A stretch of DNA of 64,000 bases, taken from positions 542,262,211-542,326,210 of the forward strand of contig NC_057861.1 in NCBI RefSeq assembly GCF_019393635.1. Reading direction: 5' to 3'. The DNA comes from Dromiciops gliroides. Lineage: Eukaryota; Chordata; Mammalia; Microbiotheria; Microbiotheriidae. Below the pieces are notes generated by a model. It was given only the letters and a program-made list of their open reading frames with translations, made no database searches and had not been told where the DNA came from. The position numbers and the translations under genes were made by a program. This document shows positions 33,351 to 45,324 of this stretch, in pieces; the stretch's first letter is position 1; every line of letters begins with the position of its first letter.

Positions 33351-34691
33351 CTGAAATATAAGAGGCAATTATTGCATTTAAGATAAATAATAAAACTACA
33401 AAACTAAATCTTGACCTCCACACTCCTGGGGACAATTTTTAATCTTTAATTCTTGAGATCCAAGATATCGAGGTGAAAGAACAGACAGACATAAAAATGG
33501 GGCCTGAGTTTTGGCAGAATAACATTTCTTTAAGTCTGTTTTCCAATTCTTTTGCCTGATCATTAATTCTTCATAGGAGCTGCCACAGCAATTCCAAATT
33601 TACTTTTAAATTAAATTAAATTTAGATTTAACTGTATTTTTCCACTCCAAAAAATGGACATTCTATTTCGGAAATGTTATTATATATTTTAAATGGATTC
33701 ATTTGGATTTAAGTGAATTTAGCACAGACAAGTGTCCTTTACTTGTTCTTTCCATAAAGAATTACCAATAATGTAATTTCTTGCCATGTATTATTCTTTC
33801 TGCATAAAGCATACAACATAACTTGAGTGAAGAAATAAGAAAGGAAAAAATGGGGGGAACCCAAAGCCCAAGGTAAAAGGTAACCATGAGTAGGTTTTAA
33901 CTGAACAAAGTATCTTAAGTTATAACTCAAGATTATATAGCAAACAGCCTTAAAGGCAAGGAAAATGGTGGTGTTCAAGTCTAACATTATTAGTGTTACA
34001 AAGCACAGGTTAAAAAAATCTCATGAAAAAGAAGCATTCTTTTGCAACCGATGCAAATCTGTTATTTTTAAAACCTCCATTTTTATCATATGCAAAAAAT
34101 TTGTCTTAGAGGAGACCTAGGTTTAAATCTAACTTCAATGTCCTGTAGTTAGCTCAGCAAGTTAGTTAGCCCCTTTGAGCTTCAGTTTCTAATTCTGTAA
34201 AAGTGGAAATAATTCTTTCAATCAATCAACAAACATTTATTTCACAGGGTTACAAGAAAAATAATTTCTAAACCACGAAGTACTACATAAATAACTATCC
34301 TAATTGAACATTACTCTTAATTTCTTTTATTTGTATCAGAAAAGACAAAAGGTAATGAAAACAGACAATTCCCTTTGTTTTTATTTCTGATCATTCTAGA
34401 TTCAAGTTCCCTAATGCACAAACTTAATAGTGTCTAAAATTCAACACAATTTACTATCTCAAGACCTGCCCCCCCCCCAAGATATCCTGTTTTAAAGGGG
34501 GAAAAAAAAAAGTCGGTTTAAAAATAGCAAGTAGAGTGTTAGCCAGCTTTTTAGCGGACAATGATGTTTAAAAACAACTATACACAAAACAGTGGCTTTT
34601 CACAAATGTAATTTCCCCCAAATGAACATGATAGGAACATGTTCAGACCATCTAATTATTTGAAAGGCAACAAAGCAAAAGCAAAGGTTAC
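33351..34691 (-). other. LMTK2 intron between the helix F exon and the large exon
   Basis: 1.34 kb. It contains a MIR-like fragment near 34095-34230 and otherwise nothing recognisable. The stretch 33351-33435 is in frame with the large exon and would encode a hydrophobic 28-residue peptide, but it lies upstream of a good acceptor and is intron. Confidence 0.8.
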
Positions 34692-34841
34692 CATCTTTCT
34701 GAATAGGGCTGCTCCAGCTGTGGTTTAGGGAGCTTTGTGTCCCTCTCTTTTATGACCTGTTGGAGAACTTCGACATCAGAAAGGTGTGCATAAGGCTGAG
34801 CACCATGATCAAAGAGTTCCCAAAGTGTTACACCCAGTGAC
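34692..34841 (-). CDS. LMTK2: LMTK2 coding exon (probably exon 10): kinase helix F region
   Basis: 150 bp, acceptor AG at 34842-34843 and donor GT at 34690-34691. It completes the Trp codon and reads [40 protein letters not shown] and QLEQPYSER, ending with two bases (TG) of the next Trp. [11 protein letters not shown] is the conserved helix F core. Because it ends on TG, the next exon must start with G and continue in one defined frame, which exposes the one-base problem in the 3-kb exon. Confidence 0.95.
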
Positions 34842-35439
34842 CTAGAAGAATGAAAAAAAATGAAAGGATTACATTTTTCCACAATTTTTTTCATCTAACT
34901 TTTTATACATATTATAGACGATATGTACTGGACATTTTTGCCATTTTAAACTTCTTTTTTAAGTTACACATCAAAAAGCCCTCTATACTAATGGCATCAC
35001 AAGGTTTCTTGATGGTTTACACTAAATTATAAACAATGAATAAGAACTCATTATAATCCTGGGCCTAGCATCCCAATAATATTACCATGAACAAGAGTGT
35101 GAGTTTAGCACATTTCCTCCTCATTGTTAATATGTGCTTTTGATACATGAAGAAGACACTACTGAGTCATGCTCTTTGAGGTGTTTTTCCAGTAGCAGGG
35201 ATGGATAGATTTTCACTGATCCATTTATGCTTCCTTCCCTATTCCTTCTTGTGAACAACATGACACATAAGATGACTGACTACTCAGATTTAAAGGTATA
35301 ATCTGTAGCATGGAACAAAACAAAGCCAATTGGGCCCATACAAAGAAAAAACCCAAGACCTTAGGGTGGTAATTTTTTGTTTTAGGAGTCTTTTTGAGAT
35401 CCATAAAACTCGCATGCAGCATTTTGCTCTAAATATTAC

Positions 35440-35970
35440 CCCCCCCCCAACATGCCTTCCCTTTTCCGGAATCTTCCATGCTGGAATGTTCTAAGCTGGA
35501 AACTTCTGTTTTATGCTCACTAGCCAATCCCTGGTGCCTCCTTGCCTGTGACATCAAGGGAAAACAAATCGGCTGTGCTAGCCTGACACTCCCTATAAAA
35601 CCCTGTGTGTCACTCGGTTTCAGAGCTGCCCTATCAGTTAGGCTGTTCTTGTCTAGGAATGTGGGTCTGCTGTTCTATAAAGGAGGTTATCATTTCCCAT
35701 ACCAGTTAGGGTAGAGACCAGAGAGCTAGAGATGAATGGCCAAAGCCAAGGAGCAGCTTCTCCAAAGGACTATCACTAATCCCCCTCCTCCAGCTGCCAT
35801 GGCCTGAAGAAGTGATTACCCAAGATACAGTGACTGCTAAGGCTCTATAGCCTTCCTCTGCTTGCTCTCACTCTGGGATTATCCCTTCAACTTTCCCTTG
35901 TGTGAGTGAAAATGTGCCAAATAAAGGCCTGCTGTTTTGAGTATCACTGTTAAGTCTGACATTTTTTTTT
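35440..35970 (+). mobile_element. Candidate solo LTR of an endogenous retrovirus
   Basis: Unlike its surroundings: a CCCTATAAAACCC TATA box at 35594-35600, and AATAAA at 35920-35925 followed by a short GT-rich end. No gag, pol or env is adjacent. The ends are unclear because a SINE sits at the 3' edge. Confidence 0.45.
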
Positions 35971-36107
35971 TGGTGAGGCAACTGGGGTTAAGTGACTTGC
36001 CCAGGGTCACACAGCTAGTAAGTGTCAAGTGTCAGAGGCTGGATTTGAACTCAGGTCCTCCTGAATTCAGGGCTGGTGCTCTATCCACTGTGCCACCTAG
36101 CTGCCCC
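35971..36107 (-). mobile_element. MAR1/WSINE-type CORE-SINE
   Basis: Complete, at the edge of the candidate LTR. CTGAC(A)TTTTTT flanks. Confidence 0.92.
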
Positions 36108-36224
36108 TGACTTTTTTTTTTAAAGTGGCTTTTTTGAAAGCTTCCTAAGTCTCAAAGCAGCTGTAACAGACTAGGACACTTAGTTTCATTAACATGGTAC
36201 TTTAGCCCCCTTCCCCCAGTAGAC

Positions 36225-36530
36225 AGTATTTTGGGTTTTTTTCCAATTACATGTAAAGACAAATTTTAACATTCATTTAAAATTTTTTAGCATAAATACA
36301 TATTTATGATATAATATACTTAACACTTCAGTACTTTCAAATAATTTCATATACATGATGCCACATTAATGGATAAAGCAACAACATTCATTTTTTATAT
36401 AAAATTTTGAGTTCCAAATTTTCTCCCTCACTCCTCCCTAAGCCAGTAAGCAATTTGATATAGATGTTATATATGCAATCATGTAAAACATATATCTTCC
36501 ACATTAGTCATAATATGGTAGTCTAAGTAG
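36225..36530 (-). mobile_element. L1 3' end fragment
   Basis: CCAATTACATGTAAAGACAA and TTTGAGTTCCAAATTTTCTC, the reversed L1 3' UTR. Confidence 0.7.
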
Positions 36531-36837
36531 TCACAGATTAAAACCACTGGCCACAGAAATAAACTGGCACTTCAAAGAACCAAGTCTACATAAATTTACA
36601 TTTCAATACAAGTTTTGCTTCTTATGGCTGAGAAAGGATAATGGAACATCTGCTAAAAACCACACCTGACAATGTATGCTGCATATGGGTAAAAGCACAA
36701 TTCAAATCAACAAGCATTTGTTGCCTGAAATCACTTGTGATCTAGTCAGCTCCCATGGATTCAATGATATCTGTGTGCTAATGATTCTCAAATCTACTTA
36801 TCCAGCTCTAACCTCTCTCCTGGCAGCAAGGTGGCAC

Positions 36838-37020
36838 ACTTATTAGCTGTGTGACCTAGGGCAAGTCACTTAACCCTTGTTGCCTCAGTTCCTTATCTGT
36901 AAAAGAGAAGGAAATGGCAAACCACTCCAATATCTTTGCCAAGAAGACCACAAATGGGGTCATAAAGAGTCAGACTTGACTGAAACAACCCGACAACTAC
37001 AAATAATGAAGATTGAACTA
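36838..37020 (+). mobile_element. CORE-SINE with BovB/RTE-type 3' tail
   Basis: GCTGTGTGACCTAGGGCAAG joined to GGCAAACCACTCCAATATCT and GGGGTCATAAAGAGTCAGAC. Plus-strand counterpart of 6072-6300. Confidence 0.75.
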
Positions 37021-37088
37021 AACAACAACCACTACTTCTCTCTCCTTACCTCCAGTATCTATCTGCAATTGCCTATTAGATATTTCTT

Positions 37089-37283
37089 TCTTTTTCTTTT
37101 TTTGTTTTAATTAATAAAGTATTTTATTTTTTTCCCGTTACATGCAAAGATAGTCCTCCACTTTTGTCTATACAGGCTTTCCAATTTCAGATTTTTCTCC
37201 CTCCCTCCCCCCTCCCCTAGACAGCAGTAATCTGATATATAAATATATATATATATTATATATATATATATATATAACATATA

Positions 37284-37319
<36 letters not shown>

Positions 37320-37915
37320 GACCCCCTCCCCCTATTCTGCATTAGTCATGTTTATAAGAGAAAAATCAGAGCAATGATGAAAAACCCTCAAAATAGAAAA
37401 AACAGCAACCAAAAACAAAAGAAATAGTATGGTTCATTCAGCATCTATACTTCACAGTTCTCCCCCCCCCCCCCCCCACCGGAATTTGGAGATCCTCTTC
37501 CATCATGAGTTCCCCTGGAACTCTTCTGTGCCATTGCATTGGTGAGAAGAATATAGTCCATCACAGTAGATCAACACTCAATGCTGATGATACTGTGTAC
37601 AATGTTCTTCTGGTTCTGCTCATCTCACTCATCATCAGCCCACGCAAAATCCTCCAGGTTTCTCTGAACTCCTCCTGCTCATCGTTTCTTACAGCACAAT
37701 AGTATTCCATTGTATGTATATACCACAACTTGTCCAGCCATTCCCCAATTGATGGGCATCCCCTCAACTTCCAATTCCTTGCCACCACATAAAGAGCAGC
37801 TATAAATATTTTTGTACATGTGGGTCCCTTTCCATGATTTCTTTGGAAAAAAGACCCAAAAGTGGTATTGCTGGGTCAAAGGGTATGGACAGTTTTATCG
37901 CCCTTTGGGCATAAT
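37089..37915 (-). mobile_element. 5'-truncated L1 3' UTR copy
   Basis: Contains TTGATGGGCATCCCCTCAAC and TGGTATTGCTGGGTCAAAGG. Flanked by CTATTAGA(T/C)ATTTCTT at 37073-37088 and 37916-37931. Confidence 0.85.
37225..37319. repeat. (TA)n(CA)n microsatellite
   Basis: Interrupted TA run followed by about 15 CA units, inside the L1 copy. Confidence 0.95.
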
Positions 37916-38189
37916 CTATTAGACATTTCTTAAACTCGATATGTCCAAAACTTAATTCGTCATCTAACTTCCTTTCCCCAAACATTCCTATTACTGTCAA
38001 GAGTACCACTATTCTCCCAGTTACCCAGGCTCACAACATAGGTGTCATTCTTGACTCCTTGCTATCCCCCTACTCACTATTTTTAATCTGTTGCCAAAGC
38101 CTATTGATATTAAATAACAATAACAGCAGCTAACATTTATATAATGCTTACTATCTGGCAAGCACTGTGAAAAGTACTTTACGAAGTGA

Positions 38190-38730
38190 TTTTCCCAAAG
38201 CACAGGTCTGACTATATTGCCCACCCAAACCCTCAGGGAGTCCTTATTACCTTTAAAGTTAAATATAAACTCTTCTGTTTGGCAGATAAAGCTCAACACA
38301 AGCTGACTTCATTCTGCCTTTCCTGCTCTGTTATGCATTACTCTCTCAGCACATACTCTAAAGTTCTGGCCAGACTGGCTTACTTGCTGCTCCTCAGCCT
38401 GACAATCCATAGTCTGTCACTGAGCCTTTGCACTGGACTGCCCCCCTCTAGAAAACTCTCTCATCTCCACCTTCTGGAATTTCCCAGCTTCCTTCCAGAT
38501 CCACTTTTTGCATGAAGACTTTGCTGGACCCCTCAGCTACCAGGACCTCCTACTCCAAGGTTACTTTGTATCCATTTTGGATGTCTTGTATAGATCTATA
38601 TACATTGTTTCCCTTGTTAGAATATAAGCTTCTCGAGGGTGGGGACTGTTTTACTTTTCTTTTTGTATCTCCTAGCACTGTGCCTGGTCCACAATAGGGG
38701 CTTAAGAAATACTTAAATGATTTGATGATA
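38190..38730 (+). mobile_element. L2 LINE 3' end
   Basis: TTAAATATAAACTCTTCTGT, CTGAGCCTTTGCACTGGACT, CTTCCTTCCAGATCCACTTT and a GTGCCTGGTCCACAATAGG tail in L2 order. Confidence 0.7.
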
Positions 38731-38779
38731 TTGTTGTTTCAGAATCATCAATCTGATGTGAAATATTTACTGGATCGGG

Positions 38780-39115
38780 GAAAATGACAGTAGGAAAAAC
38801 AGGTTGTTCTAAGGAAATGCTGAGGGGACCACGGCTGAAGGGGCATGCTGAATCAAAGATGACTGTTTCAAGCTTGGTTAGCTAGAAGAATGGCGATACT
38901 GATGACAGAAATAAGGAAGTCAGAAGAAGGCAGCTCTTTCTAAGGGATGAGGCGAAAAACTGGACCATTTAGACTAGAGAAGAAAAGGCTTAGGAGGCAT
39001 GTGTTAGCCCTCTTCAAATGTCTAAAGGGGAACGAGACTTTTTCCTACCTGGACCCACTATACAGAAACAGGAGCAACAGGGAGGCATTGAGGAGACATT
39101 TTGGGTCCATGTACC
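38780..39115 (+). mobile_element. L3/CR1-type LINE fragment
   Basis: GACTAGAGAAGAAAAGGCTT and CTCTTCAAATGTCTAAAGGG. Confidence 0.6.
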
Positions 39116-40450
39116 TCAATTCTACAAATATTTATTAAATAATCATGTTTAAGGAATTGAACTAGGCACTGGGGAAACAATGAGGGGTAGATTAGTTACA
39201 TACATACAATCAGATTTGGAGCTGGAAAGACCTTCAGAAACCACAGTCCAGCCCATCATTTTATAGATAAGGAAATAAACAGAAGCCAATCTAGAGGGAG
39301 AAGAGGACATAGACAACTGAGCAAAGAGCTATAAGAACAGGCTTAAATGGAAAAGACGGGATCCAAGCTGAGCTTTGGGGAAAAAAGTATTCCAAGAGTT
39401 AGTTGCCAGTAGTTTATTCTGGGAACGGGGCTAGGAGGAGTGGGAAGAGAAGGGAAAAGAAAGGAAGAGAAAATGACTTATGCAAATGCATGGAGGTAGG
39501 AAATGAAATGTAGAGTTCAGGGAACTGAAGAGTTGTACATGGTGAGAACACGGGCTATGTGATGAGAAGTGATATGAAATAAACCCTAGAAATGTAGATT
39601 GCAACCAAACTGTAGAAGACAAAATGCCAGGAGGCATTTTTATTTTATCCTAGAAATAACAGGGAATAGCTGAAGACTTTTCAGCCGAGGAATGACATGT
39701 TCAGACGTGTATTTTAGGAAGGTTATTTTGACAGCTGCATGAGAAAGACAGATCAACAAGGAGTGGACTGGAGGTAGAGAGACCCATTAGGAGATTACTA
39801 CAATTAATTATTACAGGTATGAGGCTTGAATAAGCATGGTGGAAAAGGATATGGGGGGAGATACTGGGATGGTAAAAGAAACAGGATATGGTAACTAATT
39901 GGATTTGGAAGGAGAGGAAGACGGAAGAGCCAGGGATGACAACTGAGATTATTAACCTAGGCAAGAGGGAAGATAGTAATGTTCTCAACAGAAAAAAGAC
40001 AGATTAGAAGAGGAACATGTCTGGGTTGCGGAAGTTGAGAGGATCTACTATGGATATGCCAAGCTTGAGATTCAATGGAACGTCCAGAGGGGTGTCTAGG
40101 GGTGATATGGGTATGGAAGTCAGAAGCTAAAAACTAGTTACATAAATTTCAGAGTCATCTAAATAAATCACTGAACCTGTGGAAATAGATGAGATCACCA
40201 AGAGAGTGTGGAGAGAGGAGGCTGAGGCCAGAGCCTCATGGAACACGTGCTTGGGAGGTGGGAGAGGGACCATGAAGCAGCTGAGGCTGAGGCAGGTGTG
40301 GGGGGTGAGATGAGTAGGAAGAAAACCAAGAGAGAGTTAATGTGACTGAAGCCAAGGAAAGAGACTGATTACCTAGGAGGAGGAGATAAGATTACCAGTA
40401 AAAAAAAGCTGCAGAGGGGCCGAGGAGAATGGCTGAAATGGCCATCTCCT
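39115..40450 (+). mobile_element. Dispersed old repeat, long copy
   Basis: From AGGCACTGGGGAAACAATGA through TAGGAAGGTTATTTTGACAG to AGGAGAATGGCTGAAATGGC, with a MIR-like piece at 39205-39280. Confidence 0.5.
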
Positions 40451-40484
40451 TTAAGAAACCAATCAAAACCTTTAAAGAGCAGTT

Positions 40485-40730
40485 TCAGTAGAGTGGTACA
40501 GTTATAAGCCAGACTGCCAAGGTGCAATACCTGAGTTCAAATATTGTTTCAGACATTCCCTAGCAGTATAGCCCTGGGAAAGTTATTTAGCTGCTCTGTG
40601 TCTTGGTTTCCCCATCTGTAAAATGGAGCTGGTGGCAGGGTTGTGATAAAAAAAGTCACGTAAAGCACTTTGTAGCCTTCAAGTACTTTATAAATGCTTA
40701 TTAATAATAAGATTACTATTATTACAGAGG
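40485..40730 (+). mobile_element. MIR-like SINE
   Basis: GGTTTCCCCATCTGTAAAAT and TTTATAAATGCTTATTAATA. Confidence 0.75.
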
Positions 40731-40734
40731 ATCT

Positions 40735-40880
40735 CTGAAGCCAGAGAATCTGAGTTCAAATCTGTGTGACTCTGGGGAAATCACAACCTTGTGGCCTCAG
40801 TTTCCACATCTATAAAACCAGGGGGTTGGACTGGAGGACCACTAAGGTCCCTTCTAGTCCTAATTCCTCTGTTATTAGTA
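40735..40880 (+). mobile_element. MIR-like SINE
   Basis: GAGTTCAAATCTGTGTGACT, then GGGGGTTGGACTGGAGGACC. Confidence 0.7.
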
Positions 40881-40974
40881 ATTCTGTCTTTTCCATGATT
40901 CTTTAGCAGCTAGCATTACTAAGAGAATACTGAGGGTCTCTTTTGAGAGGGAGAGAGACAGAGAAAGACGGACA

Positions 40975-41115
40975 GGGGGCAGCTAGGTGGCACAGTGAAT
41001 AAAGCATCAGCCCTGGATTCAGGAGGACCTGAGTTCAAATCCAGCCTCTGACACTTGACACTTACTAGCTGTGTGACCCTGAGCAAGTCACTTAACCCTC
41101 ACTGCCCCCCCCCCC
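40975..41115 (+). mobile_element. MAR1/WSINE-type CORE-SINE
   Basis: Complete; AAGAC(G/A)GAC flanks. Confidence 0.92.
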
Positions 41116-41214
41116 AAAAGACAGACTTTAGTGGCAGAAGGCACTAAAGTGCCTTCTCAAATGTGACACAGTCCAAATTCTTCCTTCAACTGAATACAGA
41201 TGAACAGTATAACC

Positions 41215-41480
41215 TCTGAAAGACACTCTATACCAATGGGTTAACTTCATAGTTTGCCTTTCTAGTTTGCATCAGTCTGGAAAATACTTTTCATCCACTT
41301 TGTTTTTTTCAGTGTGGAAGGTTAGACCAATCTGTTTTGTACAGCTATGTATTTGTAATGTTATGAGGCTCAATGCAATTAGTATAATGCCATCTGTGAA
41401 CAAGAACATGAATAGGAATCCTTCTGCTTGAATAATGAGAACATTTTTCACCACACTGGGTGAAACCCTTAGATGAATCT
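41215..41480 (-). mobile_element. Decayed LINE reverse-transcriptase fragment
   Basis: Minus strand reads FLFTDGIILIALSLITLQI, then IGLTFHTEKNKVDEKYFPD. FTDGIILIA looks like a decayed FADDIILIA-type RT active-site motif, with the second Asp lost. Confidence 0.55.
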
Positions 41481-41914
41481 TACTGTTCTATATCTCTCTC
41501 GATATCAATACTGAGAGGACTGTTAGCTCCACAGTCACATCTGTTATACAGTGACATAAAGTTAAAATGTATATTTTAGAGCTTACTTATCTGACAATAG
41601 TCTTTTTTCAAGTCAAATATCTTTTAAAATAAAAAACTAACACACACAGCAGAATCTCACATTTTCTTTCCTCAGTGACTCTGCAGATATGGTCTGTCAT
41701 AAAAAAGTCTGCAGAAGAATTCGTGTTATTACCAAGATTCATAAATAACATGTTGGATGAAGGAATCAGGATCTTGACAGGAAAAACCAGTGGGCTAAAC
41801 TTCATACCAAGTTTTATGCTTGGGCTAAAAATATCAGACAGGATGGAAGAAAACAACAGTACATGAAAAAAAAACCTGAAGATTTTAGTGGACTGCAAAT
41901 TCAAATGAATAAAT

Positions 41915-42390
41915 TAGGCTACTCAGCTAGAAGCACGGTGTCCATAAGAAGGGAGGTATTCATCTAAGCTGGAGCGTTCATACAGAAAAGTGACCAGGAT
42001 GAAGAAGGGTCTGGAAAACATGTTGAAGGAGCTCTTGCTCTTTCTTTAGCTTGGTATAAAGAAGTCTTAACAGGGATATACGAGGTGTCTTCAATATCTG
42101 AAGAGAAATCACAAAGGATACCATTTCCTCTGCTTGACCCCAAAGATCAGAATTAGGAGCAATGTGCAGAAAGTGTAGAGAAGTAGTTTTCAGTTCAATA
42201 TGAGGAAAAACTTCCCAATCATGAGGAATGTTTACAAGTGCAAAGGGCTGCCTTTAAAGAGGGAGGTTCCCCAACACAGGGGATTTTCAAGGGGTGGCAA
42301 GCTGCTCACCTGCCAGGGATTCTATAGAACAGATAGATTCCTGTTCAAATTTAGATTAGACAAGATGAGCTCTGTAGTCCCCTCCAACTC
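41915..42390 (+). mobile_element. L3/CR1-type LINE 3' end
   Basis: GAAGAAGGGTCTGGAAAACA, then GAGGAAAAACTTCCCAATCA and AGAGGGAGGTTCCCC. Confidence 0.65.
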
Positions 42391-42394
42391 AAAT

Positions 42395-42660
42395 TAATAA
42401 CAGCTAACATTTATATAGTGCTTACCACATGCTAGACACTGTGGCTAAGGCACTTAATAATTATTAACTCATTTAATCCTTACAGCAACCCTGTGAGATG
42501 GTTGTGATTATTATCCCCATTTTACAGATAAGGAAACTGAGGCAGAAGTTAAGTGACTTGCTCAGGGTCACATAGCTAATAAGTATCTGAAGCTGTATTT
42601 GAACTCAGTTTTTCTCAACTTCCAGGCCTGGTGTTCTAGCCAATGAGCTGCTCCAAATTC
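42395..42660 (-). mobile_element. MIR-type SINE, near full length
   Basis: AACAGCTAACATTTATATAG, CCCCATTTTACAGATAAGGA and GGGTCACATAGCTAATAAGT, a reversed MIR. Confidence 0.8.
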
Positions 42661-43597
42661 TATGAGTGCCTCTGTGCTGAGAAGTGTTGGGTCCAGAAGT
42701 CTAAGATATTGTTCCAGCCCTCAAAGAGCTTATAATATAGCTGAGTAGATATGTCCACATGAAACTTTAGGAACATTTATTAAATATATCTGTTATGTAT
42801 ATAATCTTGTGCCAGACTCTAAAAGAGATAAAAAGATTTAAAAAAAGACTCAGTTTCTATCCTTGGACTTTATAATTTAATAGTGGTACTAGCAATGTAT
42901 ATCTTTTTGGGGGGGCAAGAGGGAGAGGGGTGGAGGGACAGAAGAAAGCTTAGAACTGTAATGCAATTAGTTTAGGGAATTCCCAGTATATATTCAATTT
43001 ATACTCTTACAGAACTGCTTAGGGCATTTAAAGGTCTTCTTGATTCCAAAGCAAATTCTTTATACATTATTATACAATGCTTTTAAATTCAATACTGAAC
43101 CAGTTAAATGTTACCAACATAAAATTAGGTGTAAAAATGAATGGTAGAAACAAATGTTATAATTCTTCATTTTATGTCCTTGGAAAATTACTTGTGTAGA
43201 TTTTTCCTTGTTAGAAATAGATATCTTTAATTACAATGAACATTCTAAGGATTAATAGACTGATATTTTAATAAATATTAAACAGAAATCACCAGGCTCA
43301 ACTATATTCCATTAACTAGCAATAAGTACATCCATAAAAATCTTACTTGCTAATAAAGAATTTTTAAATATCAACTTATGTATTCATCTTCTGCTGAATT
43401 CTTTCATCTTGTTTTAGAAGATGTTTTCTTGGAAAGTAAAAGTATTGAAAACAATTGTTTTAAAATTTCCATTATATGAAGAGTTAACCTAAAAATTTTC
43501 TTTCTATATTTTATATGCCTCACTCTTCTTAAAAATGGTCACAGTCTAATTTTTGCCAAATAAAGATATATGAGATGACAACTTAAAATAGTTACAT
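42661..43597. other. LMTK2 intron stretch, nothing recognised
   Basis: AT-rich, no clear repeat or exon before the acceptor-side exon at 43600. Confidence 0.4.
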
Positions 43598-43599
43598 AC

Positions 43600-43721
43600 C
43601 AGATATTACTAAACTTTGTTTGATCTGCAGTTAGTAATCTCTCTTGGAAGCTGGTTACCAATTCTGGTGCAGTCCACCGAAGGGGGATAACTTTATTATC
43701 ATCTGTTTCAATATAATCCGC
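43600..43721 (-). CDS. LMTK2: LMTK2 coding exon (probably exon 9): activation segment and APE motif
   Basis: 122 bp, acceptor AG at 43722-43723 and donor GT at 43598-43599. It reads [20 protein letters not shown] followed by [20 protein letters not shown] and the first two bases of Trp. The APE equivalent (APE in WTAPELV) that anchors the kinase C-lobe is intact. The exon starts in phase 0 and ends in phase 2, matching its neighbours. Confidence 0.95.
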
Positions 43722-44284
43722 CTATGGTGTTAAGAAAGACACAGAGTATGGGGAAAACAGAATTCGATTTTTAATGGGCATCATAACTTATTTCTAAGAG
43801 ATGCTTAACATGAACTAAAAATGCTTGTATAAAAAGGGGTAGAGTGGGATAAAAGGATATATTTTTCTGTTTTTGCTGTTACAAAAGAACTGTTCTAGGA
43901 TGAAGTGTAAGTAATGAACTTTTATGAAATTCTCTACAATGTTCTATAAGCCGAATAGTGAACTAGTGAATGGCTTTGAATGGTCTTTAATTTCCGGAAA
44001 ACAATGGCACACAATAGCTGTCCACAGCCACAGTCACAGGAGAAAAGAATATTTGGATATAAATACTAGAATTTATGGGTATTTTACAATGTTATTAACA
44101 CATTATTTCATATAGGTGATTTATACATAAATAAACAAACAAAATAGAAAACTATCTTCTGGGATATGTTCTGACAGTTAAAACTAAATTGATAATTATA
44201 TCCAGAAGGGAAGAGAATTGAAACTAATTTTACTGGCTAAATGAAGAGGTCTATATGTATAATGTTACATAATAGATGCTACTA

Positions 44285-44490
44285 AGATCAGTTTCACAGA
44301 TTTATAACCAGAAGGGATCTCAGAAATCATCCAACACTCCCATTTTATAGACAGAGAAACTGAGGTTCAAAAAAGTTAAGTCACTTGCCCAAAGTCACAC
44401 AGGGAGTTAAGTGGCATGACCAGGATTCAAACCCAGGTCCTTGGCCTCCAAAGTGAGGGCTCTTTCCATTGCACTAGGCTGTCTCTTGTA
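44285..44490 (-). mobile_element. MIR-type SINE
   Basis: CCCATTTTATAGACAGAGAA, AAGTCACTTGCCCAAAGTCA and CAAACCCAGGTCC in reversed MIR order. Confidence 0.8.
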
Positions 44491-45008
44491 CATATAATAT
44501 GACTTCAGGCATCTGTTGCTGTTATTTTAAAATAAATTTCTATATGAAAAAAACAACTTTAAATTTGTAAAAGACTATTGTTTGGTAATTAACATAAATA
44601 ATTACAGGGAAGTTTATATTTCTTCCAATTCATTTTTAAACTTCTATAATCTTCAACTTTTAAAAATCCTTTGTATTAATCAAAAATAGGATAATAGTAA
44701 TAAGGTTCATTGTCCATTCACTCATTTAAAATTTCTTATTCAGCAGCAGGAAATCTTAAATTTCCTTATGTAGAAGTACATCATATTCTGCAAGAAACCC
44801 CAGACACAGACTTGGACTTTATCCTGTCTTTCCTACACCCCCCTTCAGAAGCCAAAACTACCATTAAAAAATTAGAACAGTAATTCCCTCTTTTAAAAAA
44901 TTACATCAAGACCAAAGCTGCATTGAACAAAGAATGATATTTTGTGAACACAATGGTTATTCTTTGAAATAGAATTAGGAAAAGTTCACATCAAAACCTC
45001 TAACTTAC

Positions 45009-45093
45009 CTTGTATTTGCCAAGTCCTATTTCATAGTCTCCTATTTTTACATTTAAATCAGATGTAAGAAAACAATTCCGCAGGGCTAAGTCA
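45009..45093 (-). CDS. LMTK2: LMTK2 coding exon (probably exon 8): catalytic Asp and DYG-type motif
   Basis: 85 bp, acceptor AG at 45094-45095 and donor GT at 45007-45008. With the preceding two bases it reads [19 protein letters not shown] and then [10 protein letters not shown]. The catalytic-loop Asp and Asn (DLALRN) are intact. The magnesium-binding motif, DFG in most kinases and DYG in the LMTK family, is DYE here: codon GAA at 45030-45032, one transition from GGA. Frame and splice sites are otherwise normal. Confidence 0.94.
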
Positions 45094-45324
45094 CTGGAAA
45101 ACAAAAAGAAGAATGAAATAAAAGTAAGAAAGGGCAGAGCCAATTCTATGACAAAAATCAATAACCTGGTTAATGTGGGTCTGAATTGTGACTGAATTCA
45201 TTATCAGGTATTAGAGCAAAGTAATTATTTAAAAAGTAATCTTGGTAGGAAAAGATAACATGATACTGTTATCTTGATGCTAGCATCTTCTGTTTTATTT
45301 ATTTGTTCATTCATTCATTCATTT

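Noticed and set aside
33351-33435. A hydrophobic, signal-peptide-like start (MSPGVWRSRF...) in frame with the large LMTK2 exon
   Set aside because: It lies upstream of a good acceptor (TATATTTCAG) that matches the family exon border. The open frame is a chance extension into the intron.
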